64,000 nucleotides of DNA from Sambucus nigra (lineage: Eukaryota; Streptophyta; Magnoliopsida; Dipsacales; Adoxaceae): contig OX422219.1 in assembly GCA_949130495.1 (NCBI GenBank), positions 269,189,111 to 269,253,110 of the forward strand. Direction: 5' to 3'. The translations under genes were made by a program, and so were the position numbers. Positions 48,326-59,046 of the stretch are shown here, one piece after another; the first letter of the stretch is position 1, and every line of letters begins with the position of its first letter. A model generated the notes under the pieces. That model did no database searches. It saw nothing but the letters and a program-made list of their open reading frames with translations, and was not told the DNA's origin.

Positions 48326-48511
48326 AGGATTTTCCTCTCATAGCAATCTACCATCGCACTATAACCCTCCAACCAATCCGTGCCTAGGATGACATTATAA
48401 AACTCCATATCTAACACTAGAAGTTATGCAGCCAGACTCAATCTCCCGATCATAATGTCCACACCCCTATAGATCGAGTGTATAAGGGACCCAAGTGTCG
48501 CCTAAACCCTT
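48324..48511 (-). pseudogene. Inverted protease remnant, Tekay type
   Basis: Minus strand reads LGSLIHSIYRGVDIMIGRLSLAA, stop, then LVLDMEFYNVILGTDWLEGY and SAMVDCYERKIL. The same protein segment occurs in plus orientation at 41995-42122 with about two thirds identical residues by eye. Confidence 0.8.
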
Positions 48512-50197
48512 AATCATGTATTTTTTTTATTAAAATCAATTAGTAACTTAATTAGAGAAAGTGGACACTAATTATGGTACTGTTTTTATTAAATCTTTTA
48601 ATCTGAATAATATTCATAACCCTTGGGTACGTAGGATTGATGAGTGGATTTTGGGTTTTATTGGTATAGGTTGCATGTAGAAAAAACCTTGGTTTTGAAT
48701 TAAATGGATTTTGGGGACGTATAACTCATGTAAATTGTGTAGAGATAATGAAATTGGAAATATGATGTATTAATGATGAAATCTCAGTGTATTTAAATTA
48801 AAATAATTAAATTGGATTAATTGGGTGTTTACGACGATGTGATAATTAAATTAAGATTTAATTGAATTCGACTATTATGTGTAGTTTTATACGTTGATTA
48901 ATTATGCTTGTTTGTGTGACTAGTTGTTATTATTAAATTTCCATTGTGACGACGAGTTGTTGGGTATTTTTTCTCTCCCTATATTTTAGGATGCCTTCCA
49001 GGTATGGGACTAATGAGTAGGCCTTTTGATGATTTACACCTTCTAGGTATGGGACTATTGAGGGTAGATTATTATGACTTTATTATGTCGGGGGTGGGCT
49101 GATTTTTGATACTTTGTCGTCGTTATTCTAGTCTAGGCATGAGACTAGGTTGAGATTTATGTTAGAAATTCATCCTACACATAAGGTAGGATGTATTGGT
49201 GACAACCCTTAGGTATGGGACTAAGTGATATTTTGAGGATCTCACATCGATTAAAAGGGTGGGAAAATTTGTTAATTATGAAATGAGAATTAATGCCTAA
49301 GATAAAAACGGGTATTAAAATTTATGGCGACATAATGTGTTAGGGAACGATAGTTTAAATGGGTCAGCGTATGATTTATGTCGTGTCTTGTGTGGAACCT
49401 TGTCATGGGGTGGGGCTGACTGTTTAAATGGATCAGAGGCCATTTGACAAAGGGAAGTGTGACATTTTGGTGGATTACCACCCGGGGCGGGAGGACCGCC
49501 ATAATAAAAAGTGAAAACAATAATAAATTTAGGTTAATTTAATCAAATTAAAATCGTGGGACTTGGGGATTTAAAATCATATTGGTGTGTTTTTTAAATG
49601 AGAATTTCTGAGGGTAGTTAGTTTTATATTTATCACGTTCAATTAATATATTATATTGTGATATTTATTGCGTATAATGTTGTTGTCTGGATTCAAGGAC
49701 CCTATTTGAGGGGATTAGTGTGTATTCATGCTCAGGGATCTGACCTCCTACGTTGACTAACTTTTTCAGGTATTAGTGCTGGAGTAGCTGCATAGGATTT
49801 ATTGGATATCGTTTGGAGGTGCATCTGGAGTTTATTCTTTTATCACTTTATTTAGTTAGACTTTTTTTTCCGTCGTATTTCATTATGAAACTTCATTTGG
49901 GTTTTTAATGGGCCATTTGGTTCCAAAGCTGTTAGAGGATTTTAGTTCGATTATTCACAGCTGATTATAATTTAGTTTTTAATTAAATCATTATTTGGAG
50001 ATTGTATTTATTCGGAGTTTTAGCATGTGATGGGTCTTTTATCGCTCAGTTGCTATTATCATTTGGGATTGATTCAAATATTTATCTTGTGGATTGATTT
50101 ATTTATGTCTCATATCTGTCTCATGCTTAGAATGGTAGTTATTTACTCACGCCCAGCACGGTTCGGCAGCGGTGGCTGGCCACCCCGTCTGTCAGAT
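48512..50197 (+). repeat. 3' part of a long Tekay-type LTR
   Basis: AT-rich, no gene. Contains an acceptor-like CTTTTTCAG|GTATTAG (cut after 49769) and, near its end, GGCTGGCCACCCCGTCTGTCAG (50169-50190), the block that precedes the terminal TGTCACA in the LTRs at 17245, 27762 and 34455. Candidate missing half of the LTR that starts at 32011; an AAGGG follows at about 50201. Confidence 0.5.
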
Positions 50198-51122
50198 TTT
50201 AAGGGGCTTTGGACTTGCTCACCACTTTGGGCTTGCTCACCCATAATTACTTTGCTCCAGGGTTTAGGCCTGCTCGCAGCAAGTCGAACTTTTATGGGAG
50301 AGTTAAATGGGTACCCCTCTACATATACAAATTTATATAGCAAGAAATATCAAATTTATCTTATTTAATATTATTTAAAATAAATTAATTTATACTTGTT
50401 CACAAATTCAGTTTCACTTAAGAAAAAAATTGAAGTTTTGAATTTCATAACAAGAAAGAAAACTTCATCGTAATATTCATAATATCATAAAAAATCATAA
50501 ACAATTAAACTTAGAAACAGTTATAACAAAATAGCAATAAACTTAGAAACAGTTACAACAAAATAGCTATAGTCACAGTGTTACTGATATATATACAATT
50601 TTCAACAAACAATTACATTAAGGAAACAAATATTAATGTCAAATGTGTTGGTTCATGCTTTGAATTTCAAGACAAAGAGAGAACTTCATTTTAATATTCA
50701 GAAAAATTAATAAACATAAAAAAATTTACAAGAAAAAACCTAAAGTTATAGTGTTACTAATACATTTGCAGTTTCCAACAAGTTTTTATTTCTCAATCTT
50801 TAGTTTGGAGGTTCAAAATTTGAATATCTTACCAACGAAGATAAAGATTCATTTGACTAACAAGACTTTTGTAATTAACTTATAAACAAAAAACTAAAAA
50901 AAAATGCTACAAGAAAATAGCTAGAGTAATAGTGTTACACATTCAGTTACAAAATAGTCATTTTTTAACAAAATACCTGACAGAGTAACATAAAATATAA
51001 TATTAAATAAAATTAAAAATACATTAAAAAGAAAATAGAGTCTCTCGAAAGTCAATATAAGCATCTAAAAAATAATCAAGGGGTCTTATGAAGCTGATCA
51101 TCGTGTTGATTTTATTTAAAAT
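50198..51122. other. AT-rich spacer with TTACA-type repeats
   Basis: Begins with a short G/C-richer stretch with a repeated cttgctcacc (50214-50240), then about 600 bp of A-rich sequence with words like acttagaaacagttacaacaaaatagc repeated at 50510-50575. No gene seen. Confidence 0.55.
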
Positions 51123-51554
51123 TCACTCCTCACTTAAACGGACATTCGAATCTCTATTTGAAACCATTTCCTCGTATTGCGATATTACCTCATGAGCATA
51201 AAAATTCCATAAATCATCAAAGTTATAAGGAATGTTAACCCCCTCACTTAGTTTTGGTATAGGGAGTAATCCAATGCAACCATCTACAACATATATCTAA
51301 AACGCATGATATGTAATATTGTATTGATCGATAACACCCTCTATGTCTTAAAATTCTTCCTTGTAATTTGTTTCCATAGTAAGATAGTTTTCCATATGTT
51401 TTGTTGGTTTAACCATTGTTGTTAGTAGAAGTTGATAAGTTTTAGGGTTTTTGTTGATATTTGGTGGAAAATATGTAAAAGAATATTTTTGGATGCTATT
51501 GTATATATAGTGATGATATCCTATTTCACACTTGGTGTTTAAAATATCTTCCAA
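51123..51554 (-). pseudogene. Small unrecognised pseudogene
   Basis: Minus-strand frame from MVKPTKHMENYLTMETNY (ATG 51416; the frame is open from ATG 51554), TAA at 51350-51348, then DIEGVIDQYNITYHAF, TAG, and a long clean run containing IYVVDGCIGLLPIPKL, NIPYNFDDLWNFYAHEV and MVSNRDSNVRLSEE, ending TGA 51125-51123. Both internal stops sit where Gln is likely (CAA, CAG). Residue usage looks protein-like, unlike the AT-driven frames nearby. No family recognised; it could be a gene fragment captured by a transposon. Confidence 0.45.
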
Positions 51555-51880
51555 CTATCCCCGAAGTAGGTCAGAGGTCCCAAGGCTTTCCACTGAGCTC
51601 AGACGAACCGCTTCTTATCTAATAAGGCCTCTGACACCCCCAAGAGTAAGCTAAGGTGTTATAGCATACCACAGTCGTGCAACATTTCCCTACATAAGTT
51701 TTTTTTTCACTCTAGCATACCCCCTCCAGCAAGATCATAGACCTCTGAATTAAGGTTCCATTATTGTTTGCGTTCCCATACGCCCTCAGATTAAAGAATA
51801 ATGACCTCCAAAAGTAATCTGGACCTCGATCCTAGGATGTGGTGGCACATGGTACTTAATGATTGATTCCCAACAAGTTC
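51555..51880. other. Spacer before the Tekay insertion
   Basis: No gene, repeat or LTR end recognised. A few C/T-rich words (gacacccccaag, tagcataccccctcc) only. Confidence 0.5.
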
Positions 51881-51885
51881 ATTAT

Positions 51886-54850
51886 TGTAATACCCCGTAT
51901 TTTTATGCTATATTAATTTGGCAATTTATTAAATTTAATGTGAGTTAATTATTTAATAAAAAAATCCAGAAATTAATTATGTTATAATTATTAACGTGAC
52001 GAGAGTTAGTAATTATGGGAAATTTGTTGAATATTACTAATGAGCAAAGTAATATATGATATTGATTATATTGAATGTCACGAGTGAATAAATAGACAAT
52101 TTTGGAAATTTGAATCGGGACGCGCCCGTGTCGCGTCGGGACTAAATTTTGATAAATAAAAAGTGAATATTTTATAAGTTTCCCGTATGGTCGTTTTGAG
52201 TGCGCCAACGCGTACGGAAGGGTCGAGATAGTCAGAAAAGTGTACCCGGGGGTGTAGTTTGGGTCTCGGGGCATTTTTAGGCCTAATTAGTAACCCGGGA
52301 GGGCATTTTAGTCATTTTACATTTATGGGTAATTAAACCCACGAAAATTAGAGGGACTATATCTGATATTGAGGTTGTCACCTAGGGTTAGAATTCCCAA
52401 AACCTAGAACGGCAATTGAAGAAGAGAGGAGAGAGCTCTCAAGCAATTTCAAGGCCCAAAACTCAACGGTTTGCACCGCCACCACCACCAACGCGTAGAT
52501 CACGCAACGGGCAACGCAACCACACTAAAAACGTCTGCAAATCAGAACGTCAAAAATCCCAGGCAAGTGTTTATCTTTCTTATTTCGTTAATTCATCTTT
52601 CATATTAGTTTAGGAGTAATTAGGTTGAGTTTTAATGGAAGAAAACCCAATTTGTGATAGGAAAATCCATGTAGTATTGGTTTATATGATGATTCTGGAA
52701 ACCCTTGACATGTAGAGGAAATTAACCACGAAATTTTGATGATTATAAGAAGGAAATTCTGGAGAAAATTTGTTAGAAACCTGTTAAGAAAATTTTAGGG
52801 TTCTTGATAATTAGATGAAATTTTGGGTTGATAATCCATGTTTAAATGATAGAAATGTACATGCCTTACGTTAGAAACATCTGGTATATTGTTATAATGT
52901 TAGTAGTAGAATTTTTGGGACGTTTGGGTTTGGAAAATATGGATTTGGAAGAAGAAAAGTGGTAGAACCCGTAACTGCAATTCTGCAGAAATCGAAATAC
53001 CTGCTTGATCGATCGATCGACCCCTCCTGGCAGACTCCTATTTCCTTTTTTAAATGAGTTAAATTCAATTTATTGTAAGATAATTCTTGGGCATCCTTAA
53101 TAAAATATTTTGGGAGATAGGGAAGACCAGTAGGACTTGTGAATAAATTTTGGGACCCTTGATGACAGGCTAAGATTGTATTTTGGGATAATTACATAAG
53201 GGTCGGTGAATTTATGATTTAAAGAGAGAGACACGTAAGAGAGTTACTTTGGGACAAATGTGTATACCTACTGAGTTTTATAATTTAGAGAATAAAGCCA
53301 TGAGAGTTGTGTGGTACGTTGGAATAATACCGAATCCAGGTTAGAAACGAACCGTTATAAGTGTTTACTAAAATATGATAATATGGATAAAAGTCGTAAT
53401 TATGGGATTTGAGAATATACCTAATATGGATATGGTAATATTAGTATAGTTATATGATTGTGTATGCATAAGCTATCTATGTGTGAAAATCATGCCCACG
53501 CTACTTGCTATCCCTGAGGTTACCGCGCTGGGACAGTCTTATCTCGATGGGACCTTTATGGGGGATATTGACTTGTACCCTAGAAGATAGATGTCCTTGG
53601 TACAGGCTATCGACGTGATAGTTCAGACGGTCCTAAGAGACGCAGGCATGTGCCATCCTCTTAGAGACATGGAATCTATTCTTCGCCTCAATTTTGTTTG
53701 TGTATGTGTTAATACAATTCGAGAGTGATTCCGATTGTATTCCCCTTAATATTAGTGATATGGGGTTTTGGATAGTAGAGTATGCCCACACCATAGTTTA
53801 TTTGGGGTGCTGTTATAATATATATATTATACGAGTAGTTAATATATATATGAAATTTTGAAATTTGGAACTACCTACCGTGAATTGATATGTAGGATAT
53901 GGTTGATGACTCAAATTGTAAATACTTGTTTTGAGAAAGTATAATATGACACTGGAAAACTTTATTGACTAATAAAGTTAAAATGAGAACTTTGGTTATT
54001 AATTGAAATATTCTTTTCAAACAATTGTATCGTTAAATTTTGAATCCTGCGAAATACCTAAGATAAGTTAAATCATTGGGGAAAGATAGCGTGTTATATG
54101 ATGAGATAAACCATTAGGAGGGTTAGTGCGATAGGAGTGCACATTAGAAGAGAGGCGAGAATTTCTCAAGAGATTGTCACACTAATATGTTGTTGCATTG
54201 GCCTGTATCAATTTAAATACTTGCTAAACGTATTTTAAATCAAACACACTATCGGGCTCTGAACCGTTTCTTTTTCTCTCTCTCTTGTATATATATGTAT
54301 GTATTACAGGTGCCCAGCCACAGGGGCGTCTTGCTTAGGATCCCTTGGAAGGAACGCGCTGCAGCTTAGGTGGGAGTTGCAGGCCTCTTGATTAGACGAC
54401 TTCGTTCATTCGGATCCACTCTTAGTACTTTCATTTAGTTGGGCATGTGTAGCTCTTTCCATTATTCCGTTGTTATTGGACATTTGTATTTCAGTTATTT
54501 CCAGTATTGTTACTATGGGATTTATTCAGTTCGGATGTGTGACTTTAGATTTCATATGTTGACATTCGATTGACGAATGTATTAAACTAATTGGATTATG
54601 TTGCAGAATTTAATATGGTGTGATTCTTCCTTATTGAATGTTGTTAATAAAATAAATGATATTTCTCTAAATAAAATTTGGAAAGATATGTATAAAAATG
54701 GTTTTGACACTTAGCTTAATTATTTAGGGTGTTAAATTGGAAAATTTATTTTTTTTATCGACAGTGATGCTGAGAATGAACCAACTGTTTACCTTGATTT
54801 AATTTAATAAAGGAGTGATCGGCCGGTATTTAATTAGGCGGGGTGTCACA
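51886..54850 (+). repeat. 5' LTR of the Tekay element
   Basis: 2965 bp, TGTAATACCCCGTAT to GCGGGGTGTCACA. Possible TATA-like CTATATC at 52357. Leader with agaagagaggagagag, donor CAG|GCAAGT (intron start 52563), acceptor ATTACAG|GTGCCCAGCCAC (intron end 54309), so a predicted 1747-bp intron. It retains only one CGATCGATCGA palindrome (about 53007-53020) against three in the 3' LTR. Confidence 0.97.
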
Positions 54851-54852
54851 GG

Positions 54853-54864
54853 TGGTATCAGAGC
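54853..54864 (+). other. Primer-binding site, tRNA-Met
   Basis: Perfect TGGTATCAGAGC, two bases after the LTR. Confidence 0.96.
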
Positions 54865-55003
54865 ATCAGGTTCTAGTGTCCTTTAGGATCTGTGCGGCCT
54901 ATTATGCTTTCAGCGTTGCTTTCTTTGATATAGTGCCCTAAGTACTAGGAATGTTGTGTTCATCTCTATACATTAGGAATTCGCGCTTCTGCGATTTGTT
55001 TAT

Positions 55004-55807
55004 TTGAATGATGAACTCATCCAAATTTATTTAAATTTTCAGATGGACCGTCAAGAAGAACTAGCTAAAACGGTTAAGGGAGTCAACGAGCAAGATCGAC
55101 TCATACCTCAGGTATCCCCAGAGAAAGTATCAACCGCCGAGTTAGCAGGTATCGTGGCACAAGCAGTTACCACTGCAGTTTTACAATACCAAGAATGCAA
55201 CCTACAACTTAAAGGAGGAAAAAGACCTAGAGAGGTTAACCAAATGCATGTGACTAAAGCTGACAAATGTGCGAAGACATCGAAATTGCGACAACAAACT
55301 ACCCAAGACCAAGTCAGTTCTGGTCAACAATGTGGTAAAATGAAGCAGTTTCGAAAGAGGAATAAAGTTCCAAGTCCGCAAGGCCGACACCGACAGCAGT
55401 AGGGTAGGAGGGGGAGTAACTTCAGAGGCCGATGTTTTGGGTGTGGTAAGCACGGCCATAGGCGCCAGGATTGTCCGGAGGGAGATAGGGCCCCACAACA
55501 GCAGGGTGCCCGTAATGATCCACAAGGGCCACTTTTTCCAATCGCTCTCCCAGCACTAACTCAGGTACTAGGCCTGCCAACCTTTCCAGTAGCTCCAGTG
55601 CAGCAGGGGCAGTTACAGTATAAACATATCTATAATGTCCACCAGGCAGCCGCCCCACAGGCACCACCCGCGATTTGGGGTATGTTTTCTATCCATGAAA
55701 CTTTGGGTCGAATTTTATTTGTTTCTGGGACAACGCATTGTTTTATAGCTACATATTATGCGAAGACCTTAGGGTTATTAACCACAGTAGAGAACACTGT
55801 AATGTAG
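55004..55807 (+). pseudogene. Gag remnant without capsid domain, running into protease
   Basis: Starts at Met55004 or, more likely, Met55043 (MDRQEELAKTVKG). A short N-terminal part leads within about 50 residues to a basic Gln/Lys-rich stretch, then TAG at 55400-55402 (expected Gln), then an intact zinc knuckle CFGCGKHGHRRQDC at 55433-55474. The roughly 200-residue capsid region between them, present in the related copy at 40580, is missing. Protease follows in frame: GMFSIHETLGRILFVSGTTHCFI, where Val replaces the catalytic Asp. A TAG at 55805-55807 ends this stretch. Confidence 0.88.
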
Positions 55808-56181
55808 GTAGACTCACCACTGGGGAATGGTTCACTTTTCTTTATATACCGGGGAATGGGGGTAGAGATTGGTAGTTTGGTATTACCTGCAGACATGTTA
55901 GTCTTAGATATGCATGGGTATGATGTTATTATTGGTATGGATTGGCTCGCAGCTTATAGAGCCATGATTGATTGCTTCGGTGGGAGCATTGTTTTGGCCA
56001 TTCTGGGGCAAGAGATGTTTGTAGTGGCGATGCCTCGCCCAGAGAGAGGTTCGACCGCTCACTTATATTAAATAGAGGAGGATACCTCTAATGAGGTTGA
56101 AATCCCGTTAGACTCGATTCCAGTTGTTCGTGAGTATCCTGATGTGTTTCAGGAAATACCAGACCTACCCCCAGTTGAGAG
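55808..56181 (+). pseudogene. Protease end and protease-RT linker
   Basis: Same frame continues past the TAG: SPLGNGSLFFIYRGMGVEIG, LDMHGYDVIIGMDWLAAYRAM, then TAA at 56069-56071, then [17 protein letters not shown], the usual Tekay entry into RT. A one-base loss near 56181 shifts the frame; RT resumes at 56182 with [17 protein letters not shown]. Confidence 0.85.
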
Positions 56182-58119
56182 ATAGACTTTGTTATAGATT
56201 TATTTCCAGATACGAGACCTATAGCACGCGCACCGTACCGTATGGATTCGGCAGAGATGCGAGAGCTACGAGATCAGATAGAGAAGCTGTTAGGTCAGGG
56301 CTTCATTCGCAGGAGTACCTCACCTTGGGGCGCTCCAGTTTTGTTTGTGAAGAAGAGAGATGGTTCACTGAGATTGTGTGTGGACTACCGGGAGCTAAAC
56401 AAAATCATGATACGGAATAAATATCCGTTACCTCGAATCGATGATCTGTTTGACCAGCTGAGGGGAGAAAATTTCTTTTCGAAGATAGATCTGAGGTCGG
56501 GGTACCATCAACTACGTATTAGGGAGCAGGATGTTTCGAAGACTTCTTTCTTGACGAGATATGGGTCTTATGAGTTCCGGGTGATGCCGTTCGGACTCAC
56601 AAATGCTCCAGCCATTTTCATGGACTTAATGAACCGAGTATTCAGAGAGTTCTTGGATCAGTTTGTCATCGTTTTCATAGATGACATTTTGATATATTCA
56701 CACTCCGAGGAGGAGCATGCCGAGCATTTGAGGAAGGTTCTTCAAACCTTGCGAGAGCATCAGTTGTATGCTAAGTACGAGAAGTGTGGATTCTGGTTGC
56801 GAGAGGTACAGTTCTTGAGGCATGTTATTTTTCAACAGGGGATAGCAGTTGACCCGAGTAAAGTGTCGGCGGTGAGGGAATGGGGACAGCCCACGACACC
56901 GACGGAAGTGCGTAGTTTCTTGGGGTTAGCTGGTTACTGCAGGAGATTCATTCGGGGATTCTCCAAAATAGCGGTTCCATTGACGAACCTGACTCGCAAA
57001 GGGGTACCATATGTTTGGGATGATACTTGTCAATTGGCTTTCGACGAGCTGAAAGATAAGCTTACTTCAGCACCAGTTCTTGCTTTACCAAAGTCAGGTG
57101 CGGATTACTTGGTTTACACCGACGCCTCTTTACGGGGACTTGGTGGAGTACTTCAGCAGGAAGAGAAGGCTATAGCTTTTGCCTCCCGCAAGCTTAAGCC
57201 GCATGAGAAGAATTACCCCATCCACGGCCTGGAGTTATCAGCGGTCGTCTTTGCATTGAGGATATGGAGGCACTATTTATTAGGAGAGAAATTCCGTTTG
57301 TTCACAGACCACAAGTCGTTGCAGTACCTGGTCACTCAGCGAGAGCTGAATATGCGTCAGTGCAGATGGCTAGAGTTTGTGAAGGACTACCAGTTCGATA
57401 TACAGTATCATCCGGGGAAGGCCAACGTAGTTGCTGATGCATTGAGTCGTAGACCGGTAGACGAGGTAGCAGACGTCTGGAAAGCAAAGTGGAAGGAGTT
57501 GGGTCACCAGGACGCAGTAGCACGTTCTTTCATATCCGCGATGTCAGTCACACCAGAGATTGTTACGAGGGTGATACAGGCACAGACCACAGACCCGTTT
57601 TGTCAGGAGCATATTGTACGACTTTTAGTCGAGGGTGCTGAGTCCTATTCTGTTAGTTTTGATGGGGGTTTGAGGTTTAATGGGAGGTTAGTGGTTCCAG
57701 AAGGGGATGAATTACGTCATGCAGTGATGACCCAATCTCACGGGTCCCGGTTTGCGGTGCATCCTGGAAGGGATAAGATGTACCAGGATATGAGGAGACA
57801 ATACTGGTGGAGTGGGATGAAGAAGGACATTGCTGAGTTCATGTCCAAGTGTTCTACCTGCCAGCTAGTGAAGGTAGACCATCAGAAACCGTCAGGGTTA
57901 CTTCAGCCATTGGAAGTACCCGCGTGGAAGTGGGAGAGAATTTCCATGGATTTTATTACAGGGTTGCCTACATCACAGCGGGGCCATGACTCTATCTGGG
58001 TGATTATAGACCATTTGACCAAGGTGGCTCATTTTCTGCCGGTGCGGACAGACTATACCACGGGTCAAATGCTCAGTTGTTCATTGCTGAGGTTGTCAGA
58101 TTACATGGGGTGCCCCTGA
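56182..58119 (+). pseudogene. RT, RNase H and start of integrase, Tekay pol
   Basis: Open for 646 codons. Numbered from Met56242: RT with [16 protein letters not shown] (about 23-38), [10 protein letters not shown] (Asp83), [10 protein letters not shown] (115-124) and FIDD (145-148); RNase H with Asp294 (YTDASL), Glu331, Asp356 (FTDHKS) and Asp399 (VADALS), all present; integrase zinc motif His500, His507, Cys537, Cys540 intact; first integrase Asp570 in [10 protein letters not shown]. The enzymes' catalytic residues are thus intact. Near 58068 one base is lost (QM where the family has QYAQ), which sends the frame to a stop at 58117-58119. Confidence 0.95.
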
Positions 58120-58952
58120 ATATTGTGTCGGATAGGGACAAGATTTTTGTGTCACGTTTCTGGGAAAGCTTTCAGGAGGCTATGGGTACTGAGTTGAGGT
58201 TGAGTTCAGCTTATCACCCACAGACAAATGGACAGACAGAGCGTACTAATCAGATGTTGGAGGATATGCTACGCATGTGTGTTCTGGATTTTGGAGGAGG
58301 TCGGGAGCCACATCTTCCACTGGTAGAGTTTGCTTATAATAACTTTTATCAGTTCACAATTGGGATGGCTCCATTTGAGGCTTTGTATGGCAGGCCTTGT
58401 CGTTCCCCAGCTTATTGGCTCGAAGTGGGGGATAACAAGTTGCTAGGACCAGCGGTGATTCAGGAGACCTCCGCGAGGATCGAGATGATCAGGAGTCGCA
58501 TTCGGGTAGCCCAGGACAGGCAGAAGAGCTACGCCGATGCAAAACGGTTCTTCTGAGAGTTTAGCGTGGGGGACCAAGTGTTATTGCGTGTATCTCCTAT
58601 GAAGGGAGTGATGAGGTTCGAGAAGAAAGGGAAGTTGGCTCCGAGATACGTGGGACCATTTCCCATCATCGAGAGGATTGGGCCGGTTGCATACAGGTTG
58701 GGACTGCCAGAGCATTTACATCGCATCCACGATGTATTTCACATCTCGTCGTTGAGACGATATCTTCGGGATGATATGGCCTATACTCACATTGCGATAG
58801 ATGAGATCGACTTACAGCCTGATAGCTCTTACGAGGAGAGATCGGTGGCTATCCTAGACTATAGTGAGAGGAGATTGAGGTCAAAGATAGTTCCACTTGT
58901 GCGGGTCCAGTGGGAGCATCATAATGTGGAGGAATCCACTTGGGAGCGCTAG
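58077..58952 (+). pseudogene. Integrase core, C-terminus and truncated chromodomain
   Basis: Resumes in the shifted frame: [17 protein letters not shown] with the second catalytic Asp and HPQTNGQTERTNQ with the Glu. TGA at 58554-58556 (expected Arg, CGA) splits it. Then the GPF-type C-terminal part (KLAPRYVGPFPIIERIGPVA, HDVFHISSLRRYL) and a chromodomain (ILDYSERRLRSKIVPLVRV, QWEHHNVEESTWE). TAG at 58950-58952; in-frame residues after it (ADMRERYPELF) match the usual chromodomain end. Tekay chromodomains are thought to steer insertion into heterochromatin, in keeping with the nested surroundings. Confidence 0.92.
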
Positions 58953-59034
58953 GCAGATATGCGCGAAAGATATCCAGAGTTGTTTTTACCAGGTATGCCT
59001 TATTTTCTGAATTTCGGGACGAAATTCCGTTATT

Positions 59035-59046
59035 AGGGGGGAAGTA
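59035..59046 (+). other. Polypurine tract
   Basis: AGGGGGGAAGTA directly before the 3' LTR; primes plus-strand synthesis. Confidence 0.9.
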
